NCBI GenBank assembly: GCA_037974665.1
Contig: CM075764.1
Location: 116,436,325-116,500,324, forward strand
Direction of reading: 5' to 3'
Length of the DNA stretch: 64,000 nt
From: Ehretia macrophylla
Lineage: Eukaryota; Streptophyta; Magnoliopsida; Boraginales; Ehretiaceae
This document shows, piece by piece, positions 1-9,137 of this stretch. Both the position numbers and the translations under genes were made by a program. The notes beneath the pieces were generated by a model, which searched no databases, had not been told where the DNA came from, and saw only the letters and a list, made by a program, of their open reading frames with translations. Position 1 is the first letter of the stretch, and every line of letters begins with the position of its first letter.

Positions 1-490
1 GATTACGTGGACGTTGAAATGAGTTATATGACCTAATTTACGTACGTTACACGGCTGCCCATTTAATGTTCATATAACTCCATATGCCTTTCAAGTGAAA
101 TTACGTGTCTTATCATGCCTCGCTTGTTTACTTGTCAATGTGCAATCTTATGACTATCCGGAGGCAACCTACTTTGTTGTCCTCATCATGTGATATATTA
201 AATGTCATAAATGTGCATTGCATACAAGGTTGCAACCTTTCATTCTGGCGTGGTAGCGTTCACGCACACCGGGTGGCATCGGGCTTGCCGGTGCAACCGT
301 GACTACCATTTTCCAATTTCCTCTCTCGCTTGGGGACTAGACTTCTTCGGAGAGTTGGGTCGTAGGATTTCGGGGTACATCCGGTGTACACCCACTTGGC
401 GTGATAAGGGGATGATTTGAAGTCAGCCGTAACAATTGATACTGGAAATGAACTGAGAGCAAAAGCTCAACGTATCCTTTTTACTATGTG

Positions 491-498
491 TATAAGTA
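491..498 (+). promoter_or_regulatory. Candidate LTR TATA box (TATAAGTA)
   Basis: TATAAGTA lies in a segment kept in all family-A LTR copies and in the reverse copy near 18780-18790, followed by a conserved CTCGCTTGGTTCCTAGAGGA. It is the best TATA-like site upstream of the candidate R/U5 part. Promoter activity is inferred only; no start site can be read from sequence. Confidence 0.35.
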
Positions 499-539
499 CT
501 CTCGCTTGGTTCCTAGAGGACCTCGGGGAGGAAAGACAG

Positions 540-704
540 GTAATTGTGTTCCTTTACTTTTGTATTATGGTTATGCACTTAATTGTGTTATATTCATGCT
601 TGCAAAATGATTTTCATAAGTTGAACCGAAAAATGAGTTTCAAAACCTATTTCTCGTTCCCCCTCGCTGAGTTCATAAGAACTCACCCTCTTTTATCATC
701 TCAG
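540..704 (+). other. Intron-like segment inside the LTR
   Basis: A GTAATTGTG donor-like start (540) and a pyrimidine-rich CTCTTTTATCATCTCAG acceptor-like end (704) bracket 165 bp. The same pair occurs in the solo LTRs at about 23346-23511 and 42017-42182. The reverse fragment (about 18741 down to 18578) keeps both. The truncated 3' LTR keeps GTAATT and a weakened CTGAG end. Family B has TTTTACAG at the matching place, but no clear donor was found. Splicing is an inference. Confidence 0.35.
668..685 (+). other. LTR hairpin, family-A form
   Basis: TGAGTTC-ATAA-GAACTCA gives a perfect 7-bp stem with a 4-nt loop just before the pyrimidine tract. Copies: 9035-9052 and 23475-23492 carry GGACTCA, so one pair becomes a G-U wobble; 18596-18613 on the minus strand is perfect; 42146-42163 is degraded in the 3' arm. 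Family B has a different sequence but an equal stem at the same place (27932-27951). Confidence 0.55.
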
Positions 705-766
705 GTGAAGAAGATCAAGAACATGTACCTGAGGACGATGTGCCTAACGATGATTCCTTGGAGTGA
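704..766 (+). other. Conserved acidic mini reading frame in the LTR
   Basis: Read in the frame that crosses the acceptor-like AG, the codons give GEEDQEHVPE then an Asp-rich stretch, ending at TGA (764-766). Twenty codons and the stop are kept without indels in the copies at 9071-9133, 23511-23573 and 42182-42244. The minus-strand copy (18577 to 18425) keeps the acidic start and runs on to 50 codons. Upstream the frame is closed by the TGA that forms the first bases of the hairpin at 668, and no ATG lies between. It could therefore be translated only after splicing or as the tail of a longer frame. Function is unknown. Confidence 0.35.
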
Positions 767-1416
767 TTGCCTGTCCTATGTGTTTTGCGTGATTATGGCT
801 ATCTGTGAACACTATGCTACTTGAAGACCATTTCTTTTTATGTTGTTCAATGTTTGTAATGTAAAAGACCCCCATTGTAATTTGGGGTCTAATTTTGGTT
901 TGTACTGATATTAACTAGACAGACACTAGACACTACTATGATCATTTTGCTATTATTACTGCTAGTATCTATTATAGGATTATGACGTTACAGGTAAGGA
1001 CTAAGTAAATGAACCTATTCAATCTTAAGAAGGTACTCGTTGTTAAGCTAAGATCAACAGGTACTTCTGTAACAAGGATAAACAAGCAAACGAGAAATAG
1101 TATCATGGTAGGTTATTAATCAAACGAGACATTGAGATAACTAGTAGGCATTTCAATTAATGGTAAACAGTAATCTTAGTTAGAAATGAAATTGAGATTG
1201 GAAGATTTGAGGCGTTTAGAGAATTAAGTCAAACCAAAGACCCAATTACAACCGTTATGTTGCCGGTTTTTCGGAAAATTTTGGAGTTTAGGCTAAAACA
1301 TTGAGTGTTAAGTTTTCATGAACAGTTAAGTATGTGATATGACTTGAATGTTAGATCACACCCTAGTCTAACCTTTATAGGCCGGGTTAGGGCGTGATAC
1401 CTTATAAGAAAAAGAA

Positions 1417-1428
1417 TGGTATCAAAGC
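1417..1428 (+). other. Primer-binding site, initiator Met-tRNA type
   Basis: TGGTATCAAAGC lies 17 nt after the LTR end. It differs by one base from TGGTATCAGAGC, the complement of plant initiator Met-tRNA 3' ends used by many plant Ty3/gypsy elements. The family-B site at 28500 is the exact form. The G-to-A change here fits the general decay of this copy. Confidence 0.88.
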
Positions 1429-1649
1429 TTAGATTGCTTAAGCTGGGTTTAACTCTCGGACCATGGGTAGAGCCCTAAGATAATTAGGATGACTTGTCTA
1501 TATGTTGTTGTGTGATAATGTTAATTGTGCCTTCTGTGTTCTATGTGCTTAAGTGATTAACATGTCTTAATTGTTTCTAGAATTATGTTGCAATAAAATT
1601 CATGTTTATCGTATTTTAATAAATTGTGCATTGTAATCTGTGCCTATAG
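1429..1649 (+). other. Untranslated leader of family-A element
   Basis: This AT-rich, non-coding stretch runs between primer site and gag. Its first part, with ACTCTCGGACCATGGGTAGA, is also found in the minus-strand fragment (about 17800-17825), which shows that fragment belongs to a related element. No other signal was seen. Confidence 0.7.
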
Positions 1650-2726
1650 ATGACTGGCCCTAGTACCCACACTACTAATAGGAACGGTGAATCCCAAGAG
1701 ACCGGGGATGCCTATCAAACTAATCCCGGCATGGCTATGTTTAACATGATGGCAAATGCCATGGATCACATATCACGAGTGATGGAGCGCCAAGATGCAC
1801 GTGAGGCCAATAACAACAACAACAACAGGAATGATGGTAACCATAGGAGACATAGCAGGATGAGGGAGTTCCTTGACTTTCGCCCATCCAAATTCCACAG
1901 GGAAGCTGATGATGAGAAAGCAGCGGCGTGGCTGTCCGAGATCGAGAAGATTGTCACGCCACTGGATTATACTGATGAAGAAAAGGTGGAGTTTGCCGTG
2001 TTTTTATTGTACGGGGATACTGAACATTGGTGGCACACTGTGGAGGCACTGTGGGAAACTGATCAGACACCTCGATTGTGGGGTAATTTCGTTAAGGCAT
2101 TCAAGGAGAAATATGTACCTGCAGTTTCCAGGCGGATTGAGGAGTTCATGCACTTGACCCAGGGTAACATGACGGTGGCCCAGTACGAGGCTCGTTTTGA
2201 CCGACTGTCCCGTTATGCTCTATATATGGTCAGTACTCCGGAGGCAAAGATGTGGAAATTTACTACTGGATTGAGGCCAGAGATTCAGGACCAGTTGGCT
2301 TCTCATGACTTCGATACCTATTCTGCTCTATTTGCTGCTGCCTCTTGAGTTGAGAATAGGAAACTTGACAGAGCCGGTTCGAGTCAGCCGAACAAGAAAC
2401 CATACCAGCCTTCAGGTCAACAGAGGAAATTCTAGAGTCGTAGTCAGGGCCAGAGCCAGAACAGACCAGTGAATAACCGTGGCCTAACTAAAGCGCCATC
2501 AGCCTCTTCCACCCGCGGATCCACAGGTAATTCACCTACTACTCAGTCTGTTAATTGTTCTTATTGTGACAAGAAGGGGCATACCGAGGCCCAGTACTGG
2601 AAGAAGTCAGGACGATGTGTAAGATGTGGCAGTGATCAGCATCAGATCAAAGATTGCCCTAAATGGCAGGCAGGACAGAATCAGGGTAAACCAGCTGGTA
2701 GAGGCAAGACTCCAGTTCCTAGAGTT
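1650..2726 (+). pseudogene. gag: gag polyprotein, family A, broken by stops
   Basis: The structural protein would form the cytoplasmic virus-like particle and package element RNA. The start ATG at 1650 opens the single frame that continues to 6152. Residues about 75-230 resemble the retrotransposon gag domain (the FRPSKFHRE...AAAWLSEIEKI region and YGDTEHWW...FKEKYVP). A nucleocapsid tail follows with two zinc knuckles at 2556-2657. The second is intact (C-x2-C-x4-H-x4-C). In the first the last Cys is Tyr (TAC, one G-to-A from TGC). Stops lie in frame at 2346 (TGA) and 2433 (TAG); a third at 2727 closes the segment. There is no frameshift. The stops fit CGA-to-TGA and CAG-to-TAG changes. Family B shows CAG at the site matching 2727. 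Confidence 0.9.
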
Positions 2727-2729
2727 TAG

Positions 2730-4856
2730 GCTCGAGCTTATGCTATCGAGTGCGAGGAGCTTTCAGATGAGACTGCTGTTGTTGAAGGTACATTCTTCAT
2801 ACTGAATCAACCTGTTAGGGTGCTAATTGATCCGGGTGCTACTCATTCATTTATTACTCCCTTATGTGTGGAACGTGTAAAACTGAAAGTTGTATGTTTG
2901 CCTTACGAAGTAGAAGTTGGTACTCCGATGGGTTCTAAACTTGTTACTAGCTCAGCTTGTAAAGCCTGTAAAATCCAAATTAAGGATAGGAAATTCTCAG
3001 CCAATCTTATTGTATTACCTTTTCGAGACTATGAGGTCATTTTAGGGATGGACTGGTTGGCAAAACATCATGTCCAACTAGATTGCCGGACAAAGATTAT
3101 AACGTTCCGGGTACCTGGTCAACCAATACTGGAGGTAATGGGTCGAAGAGATTTCACCGGGAGTTCCATCATTTCATCTACGAAAGCAGTGAAGTCCTTG
3201 AGAAAAGGGTGTAGCGGATATTTAGCTTACCTCATCAACAAGTCGTCGGATAAAGCTAAGTTGGAGGAGATGCCTGTGATCAAAGACTATGCGGATGTGT
3301 TTCTAGAAGAATTGCCCAGTTTACCCCCAAATCGGGAGATTGAGTTCGTTATAGAGTTACTGCCTAGCACCCAGCCGATATCTAAAGCTCCCTATCGTAT
3401 GGCACCAGCTGAGCTACAAGAATTGAAGGACCAATTGTAAGGATTGTTGAAGAAGGGGTTTGTTCAACTAAGTTCTTCACCGTGGGGTGCACCAGTTCTA
3501 TTTGTAAAGAAGAAAGACGGAACGTTGAGGCTATGCATCGATTACCGAGGATTGAACCAAGTGACTGTCAAGAATAAATACCCACTTCCCCTGATCAACG
3601 AGTTGTTTGATCAACTTCAAGGAGCTAAAGTGTATTTGAAACTCGACTTGAGGCAAGGGTATTATCAATTGCGGATCAAAAAGGAAGATGTGCCTAAAAT
3701 GGCTTTCAGGACAAGATATGGGCATTATGAATATGTGGTGATGCCATTTGGACTAACTAATGCCCCTGTAGCTTTTATGGATTTGATGCACAGGGTGTTT
3801 CAACCCTACTTGGACCAATTTGTGGTAATCTTCATTGATGATATTTTGGTATACTCAAAATCCAAGGCGGAGCATGAACAACATCTACGGTTGGTACTGC
3901 AGAAACTTCGAGAGCATCAATTGTATGCAAAGTTTAGTAAGTGTGAATTTTGGTTGCAACAGATTTCATTTTTGGGGCATATCATATCCCATGAGGGAAT
4001 AGCGGTGGATCCAGCAAAGATAGAAGCAGTAATGTCTTGGAAGAAGCCGGAGAATGTTACGGAGATTCGGAGTTTTGTTGGTCTGGTCGGCTATTATCGG
4101 AGGTTCGTTAAGGATTTCTCTAAGATTGCAGGACCGCTTACAAGGCTCACTCAAAAGAAAACAAAGTTCGTGTGGGATGATAAGTGTGAGAACAGCTCTC
4201 AAGAGTTGAAGCAAAGATTGACTACCGCACCTGTTCTTGCATTGCCCGAAGGAAGTCAAGGTTTTGTAATCTATAGTGATGCTTCGAAGGAAGGATTGGG
4301 TTGTGTGCTGATGCAAAATGGAAGAGTGATTGCATATGCTTCTAGGAAACCAAAGCCGTATGAATTGAACTACCCGACGCATGATTTGGAGTTAGCGGCT
4401 ATTGTGTTTGCACTCAAGAAATGGAGGCATTATCTGTGGGGTAACAAGTTTGAGGTATTTACTGATCACAAGAGCTTGAAATACTTGTTCACTCAAAAAG
4501 AGTTGAATATGAGGCAAAGGCGGTGGATGGAGCTTTTGGATGATTATAACTGCACAATCAATTATGTGCCTGGTAAAGCGAATGTAGTTGCAGATGCCTT
4601 AAGTAGGAAAGCGAGCATGGCAAAACTGGAAATCAAAGTGCAGGAGTTGTTGGAGGAAGCATTTTTGTGGAAACCACAATTGACTCGGAAAGGGTTACTT
4701 TTTGCCACTACGCAGGTTCAATCGACCTTGTTGTCTGAATTACGAGAGGCTCAACAGAAGGACCAACAATTTCAGAAGATTAAAGAAAGCAACACGGATT
4801 TGAAGTTTCATGATGATGGTGTTTGGAGGTTTAGGAATCGGATTTGTGTTCCTAAT
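2730..4856 (+). pseudogene. pol: pol, first part: protease, reverse transcriptase and RNase H, family A
   Basis: This is the same frame as gag. The aspartic protease active site is DPGATHSFI at about 2829 (Pro where Ser or Thr is usual; family B has the same). Reverse transcriptase follows from about 3330: [39 protein letters not shown], and the catalytic FIDD box at 3831-3842. RNase H begins near 4260 with YSDAS (Tyr at 4272), then LELAA and [11 protein letters not shown], and ends by ADALSRK near 4610. A TAA at 3438 breaks the linker before RT, where family B has CAG; a TAG at 4857 ends this piece. The RT core itself is uninterrupted, so it is useful for classification. It would copy element RNA to DNA in the particle if intact. 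Confidence 0.93.
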
Positions 4857-4859
4857 TAG

Positions 4860-6152
4860 CCGGAGCTGAGAAAGAAGATTCTTGAAGAAGCCCATAATTC
4901 AAGATACACTATTCACCCTGGCGGAACAAAGATGTACCGGGATTTGAAGCAACACTATTGGTGGAATAACAGGAAGAGAGAGATTGCAGAGTTTGTAGCA
5001 CGGTGTTTGACTTGCCAGAGAGTCAAAGCGGAACATCAACGACCCGCAAGTTTACTTCAGCCGTTGGAGATTCCTCAATGGAAATGGGAACATATAACTA
5101 TGGACTTTGTTATGGACCTGCCCAGGTCACAAAAGGGTCATGACGCTGTTTGGGTCATAGTGGATAGATTGACTGAGTCGGCACACTTTTTACCAATGAA
5201 CAAGGAGGATAGTCCTGAGAAATTGGGAGATATGTATGTAGCGGAGATTGTAAGATTGCACGGGATGCCTGTGAGTATTGTGTCGGATAGGGATCCTCAT
5301 TTTACTTCTCAATTTTGGAAGAGATTGCAAGAAGCTTTGGGAACGAAGTTGAGTTTCAGCACGGCTTATCACCCTCAAACTGATGGACAATCAGAGAGAA
5401 CTATTCATATTCTGGAAGATATGCTGAGGGCGTGTGTTTTAGACTTCGGGAAAGGTTAGGAGAAATATCTATCTCTAGCGGAGTTCGCTTATAATAATAG
5501 TTATCAGGCCACTATCGGGATGGCTCCATTTGAGGCGTTGTATGGACGTAAGTGTCGATCCCCAATTTACTGGGATGAAGTAGGTGAGACGAAGACTTTT
5601 GACCCGACCCTTCTACCTGAACTTATGAAGACTGTTGATAATATCCACCTCATTCGAAAACGGATGCTTACCGCCCAGAGCAGGCAGAAGAGTTATGCAG
5701 ACTGACGGAGACGGAGTCTAGAGTTTGAGGCCAGCGACAAGGTGTTCTTGAAGATATCACCTCGGAGGGGACTGATTAAACATGGCAAGGGTGGAAAGTT
5801 GAGCCCGAGGTTTGTAGGACCATTTGAGATAATTGAGAAGGTTGGCAAATTGGCGTATCGCCTGGCACTACCCCAAAACCTCTCCAATATTCACGACGTC
5901 TTTCATGTTTCGATGCTGCGGAAGTACCATCCTGATCCATCGCATATCTTGGAGCCAAAACCGTTGCAGCTTCAGGAGAACTTATCTTATGAGGAGAAGC
6001 CCATTCAGATCCTAGACCAGCAAGATCGAGAGTTGCGCAAGAAAACTATACCGATGGTGAAAATACTGTGGGATCATCATGGAATTGAAGAAGCAACGTG
6101 GGAAAGGCGAGACCAAATGGAGCAGCAATATCCAGCTTTATTTCAAAGGTAA
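4860..6152 (+). pseudogene. pol: pol, second part: integrase and chromodomain, family A
   Basis: The integrase has an HHCC zinc finger (His pair near 4890-4920, Cys pair CLTC near 5004-5015). It has a complete D,D35E triad: Asp at 5103 (TMDFVMDLP), Asp at 5286 (VSDRDPHF) and Glu at 5394 (TDGQSER), 60 and 35 residues apart. A GPF module sits at about 5817 and HDVFHVSML near 5892. The chromodomain covers about 5988-6143 (YEEKPIQIL ... VKILWDHH ... EEATWE). Chromodomains of this class are known to bind histone marks and steer insertion to heterochromatin, which fits the satellite setting. Stops are at 5457 (TAG, Trp TGG in family B) and 5703 (TGA). The frame ends with TAA at 6150. Confidence 0.93.
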
Positions 6153-6175
6153 TATTGAATTTCGGGATGAAATTC

Positions 6176-6192
6176 TTTTAAGGAGGGGAGGA
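6176..6192 (+). other. Polypurine tract, family A
   Basis: The purine run AAGGAGGGGAGGA, after ATTCTTTT, ends exactly where the 3' LTR begins with TGTGAGG. This is the usual plus-strand primer place in LTR elements. Confidence 0.88.
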
Positions 6193-6884
6193 TGTGAGGC
6201 TTGACCTCGATTTACGTGTGATACCTCGTTTCGTGTGCCCTAATCTAGATTTGCGTGCCTTGACATAGGTTTAAGAATTGTGTTCGTTTTTTGTGCCATG
6301 CATTGAATTACGTGCATTCATTTAGGGTTGCGTGCATTTACTTGAAAAATGTGCGTTCGTCTCGTAGTGCGTGCTCTACCTCGTAGTGCGTGCCCTAGAC
6401 CTAGGAAAGCATGCCCTCACGCTAATCAAGAAAGAATCTTACACCAAGCACTAGGTCATTAATTAATCCTACAAATTCCACTAACTATTATTAAACTACT
6501 AATTCAACCCACTAGAAGACAAAGTCTCACAAAAAGCTAGACATTCCTTATTCTTTATCCCTTATTCTTTTTGCACTTTCAACACACAATTAAATAATGC
6601 TCAAAAGATGACAAAAAATCAAATTTTTGATGCCTTGGCCGACCACCATGTGGGTTTTTATGCTTGCTTGCTTAATTCAAATTAATTCTAGACAACTTAT
6701 GACAATTCTATGACACAAATGCATAAAAAATTGCTCAAAACCTCCTCAAAACTCCACCATTCTCGACAATGCTCCCTTGCCCATGCTAAACACTTCAAAA
6801 TTCAAGCTTCTTGAAGACACAAATCTGATTTTTGCTATGCCCAAGGCCGAATATGCTTCATCTTTTGCAAAGCCATCATTTTTC

Positions 6885-6952
6885 TTTCATTTCTCTCATT
6901 CTCCTCACATTTCTCTCTCTCCCTCTCATTCTTCTCTCTCTCTCTCGGCCTT
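6885..6952 (+). repeat. CT-rich tract in LTR
   Basis: A run of TTTCTCTCATTC, CTCTCTCCCTCTC and CTCTCTCTCTCGG words. The same tract is kept at about 21335-21390 and 62272-62330, and in a shorter form near 39790-39830. On the minus strand it is GA-rich, the type of sequence bound by plant GAGA-binding BPC proteins; a regulatory role is a guess. Confidence 0.6.
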
Positions 6953-7439
6953 GGCTGAGTTTCTTCCCTTCATAGCTCATCTTCATCACACCATAGTTAA
7001 TCAAGACAAGCAACAAGCAAGGAGACTCGATCAAGCTAGCTAGGATGCAAGAATTACACATGCAAGCCCTTTGAACAACCATTTTGGCCTTGGTGAGTTT
7101 TACTAGCTTTCATTTCTTTTCTTCTTGTTCTAACCACATGAACCTACTAACAACTTGGTCACTAAGCTAGGAAAAATAGAGAGAAATTGGGTGGTGTCTC
7201 AGCTAAGCAAGGAAGAAGAAGAAATTTGAGCTTCATCAAGTTTTGTGCATCTTCTTGTTGATTTGCTAAGGTGAGGGCTAAAACCTTTTGAAAATCCTTC
7301 AAAAATCCACATGCATGCTCTTAAATGTTTGTCTTTGCTTCTGTACTTGAGTTATATGTGTGTTCATAAGCTTTTACAACCATGCATGGCAAGATTTTGG
7401 CTTGAAGATGATGATAGATGAAATCGGGTTTGGTGACAG

Positions 7440-7900
7440 CTCTCTGTCTTGTTGTTTCGAGATGAGTTTGGCTAGGAAAATGATGTTGAAAATGCATGAA
7501 AATTGGTAGGTTACTAGTTTTTCCAGTTTTGAACATTTTTCGCAGAAATAGGCCAAAGCTAAATTTGAATCTACGATCCTCCAAATGGCAAATCATGAAA
7601 ATGTGTCCAAATCTGGAAGTCTGGAAAAAATGAAGCAGGTTTTGGCAGATGCACTGACCTTGTGGAACGAACCCGTTTTGACTTAGTAAATGAAGTCCAA
7701 AATACATGAAATTTGGTGTAGTGATAGATTTTTCAGTTATGGACATTTTTTTCAGGAATGGACTAAGGCTGAATCTGATCCTAAGACCTCAAAAATGACA
7801 AATATTGAAATGTGTGCAAATCTGGACAGTTTTGTGCAATCCCACTGTTTTGGCTATAACTATTGGACCCGAACTCCAAATGATGCAAGGTTTGTTTTTC
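7440..7900 (+). repeat. Degenerate ~200-bp internal repeats of the LTR
   Basis: Two similar blocks share the order AATGATG...AAATGCATGAAA, then TTTTTCAGTT.TGGACATTTTT, then GGCC/GACTAAGGCT, then AAATGTGTGCAAATCTGGA. Matching points at 7481, 7691 and, in part only, 7881 give spacings of 210 and 190 bp. The same arrangement is seen in the solo LTRs. No coding sense is seen. Confidence 0.6.
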
Positions 7901-9137
7901 ATTTTATTTGACATCTTATTCACTGGAATTGGATATTGTTTTCTTGTCTTAATGATTGTGAGAAAACAGCCTATTGCAGTGAGGGTTTCACTTAGTTATA
8001 TGCTTAGAAAATTTGTTGTAACTTCTCTTGTGGTACTAATTGCTTGGGATTGTGGCATTGAAATGTTGTGTGGACTGTTTTGAATACTTGGGGATGTTTG
8101 AATTAATTGATGCATGGCTTGAGATTTATTTTGAGTTGACTTGAGGCTTAATTGCACGGGTAAGCACGAAATGGAAACCCTAGTGACTAGGTGAACTTGC
8201 TAAGTGTTGATCCTTTGAATATTAAGTGTAATTATATGTTTAGTTGGCTGCCCGTAGTTGCCCTTATAGCCTAAAGGTGATTTTGACCATTGCATGTTGA
8301 CAAATAGGCCTTTCTTGCATCCGAACCCACGTAGATTGTTGTTGCATGTTGAATAACGTTATTATTTGATTACGTGGACGTTGAAATGAGTTATATGACC
8401 TGATTTACGTGCGTTACACGGCTGCCCGTTTAATGTTCATATAACTCCATATGCCTTTCAAGTGAAATTACGTGTCTTATCATGCCTCGCTTGTTTACTT
8501 GTCAATGTGCAATCTTATGACTGTCTGGAGGCAACCTACTTTGTTGTCCTCCTAATGTGATATATTAAATGTCATAAATGTGTATTGCATACAAGGTTGC
8601 AACCTTTCATTCTAGCGTGGTAGCGCTCACGCCCACCGGGCAGCATCGGGCTTGCCGATGCAACCGTGACTACCATTGTCCAATTCCCTCTCTCGCTTGG
8701 GGGCTAGACTTTCTCGGAGAGTTGGGTCGTAGGATTTCGGGGTACATTCGGAGTATACCCACTTGGCGTGATAAGGGGATGATTTGAAGCCGGCCACAAC
8801 AACTGATACTGGAAATGAATTGAGAGCAAAAGCTCAACGTATCCTTTTTACTATATGTATAAGTACTCTCGTTTGGTTCCTAGAGGACCTCGGGGATGAA
8901 AGATGGGTAATTGTGTTCCTTTACTCTTGTATTATGGTTATGCACGTAAGTCTGTTATATTCATGCTTACAAAACAATTTTCATAAGTTGAACCGAAAAA
9001 TGAGTTTCAAAACCTATTTCTTGTTTCCCCTCGTTGAGTTCATAAGGACTCACCCTCTTTTATCATCTGAGGTGAAGTAGATCAAGAACATGTACCTGAG
9101 GATGATGTGCCTAACGATGATTCCTTGGAGTGATTCC

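Larger units (their letters stand above)
1..1399 (+). mobile_element. 5' LTR of family-A element, 3' part only
   Basis: Positions 1-766 align without gaps to 8368-9133 of the 3' LTR (offset 8367), which defines this as the direct-repeat partner. The LTR ends at GTGATA (1394-1399), a changed form of the GTGACA end seen in the solo LTRs at 24196-24201 and 42864-42869. Contents noted separately: TATA-like box, intron-like segment, hairpin, acidic mini reading frame, and a second inverted repeat GACCCC/GGGGTC (867-872 and 884-889). No host gene is present. The open frames at 211-420 and 417-824 recur in every LTR copy with changed lengths. Confidence 0.92.
1..9137 (+). mobile_element. Family-A Ty3/gypsy chromovirus retrotransposon, truncated at both ends
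   Basis: Order seen: partial 5' LTR, Met-tRNA primer site, gag, protease, reverse transcriptase, RNase H, integrase, chromodomain, purine tract, partial 3' LTR. The domain order PR-RT-RH-IN followed by a chromodomain is that of plant chromoviruses. LTRs of about 3.57 kb and the HDVFHVSML...PDPSHIL segment before the chromodomain suggest the Tekay/Del group (inference from remembered family features). The interior is 4.79 kb. About 2.2 kb of the 5' LTR lies left of the window, and the last ~630 bp of the 3' LTR are missing where satellite begins. A hand count over the shared ~768 bp gives about 47 differences between the two LTRs (about 6%), so the insertion is not recent. It cannot be autonomous because of seven in-frame stops. 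Confidence 0.93.
6193..9137 (+). mobile_element. 3' LTR of family A, truncated at satellite junction
   Basis: It starts TGTGAGGCTTGACCTCG. By alignment to the 5' LTR it should end near 9766 but stops after GGAGTGATT and passes directly into satellite at CCCAGATCGTACG. Inside are a 5' part with many CGTGC words (6193-6425), a CT-rich tract (about 6885-6952), degenerate ~200-bp internal repeats (about 7440-7900), the TATA-like site, hairpin (9035-9052) and acidic frame (9071-9133). The open frames at 7690-7911, 7805-8083 and 8784-9080 are not conserved as proteins. Confidence 0.92.

Noticed and set aside
417..824. 135-codon frame in the LTR as a protein gene
   Set aside because: It lies in the LTR direct repeat. 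In the 3' LTR, the 23235 copy and the 42021 copy the frame is cut at different places by stops, so the protein is not kept.
6777..7043. 88-codon frame starting MPMLNTSKF
   Set aside because: Similar frames at 21219 and 62092 exist because of the LTR repeat, but starts, ends and frame differ. The Ser/Leu-rich part is just the CT tract translated.
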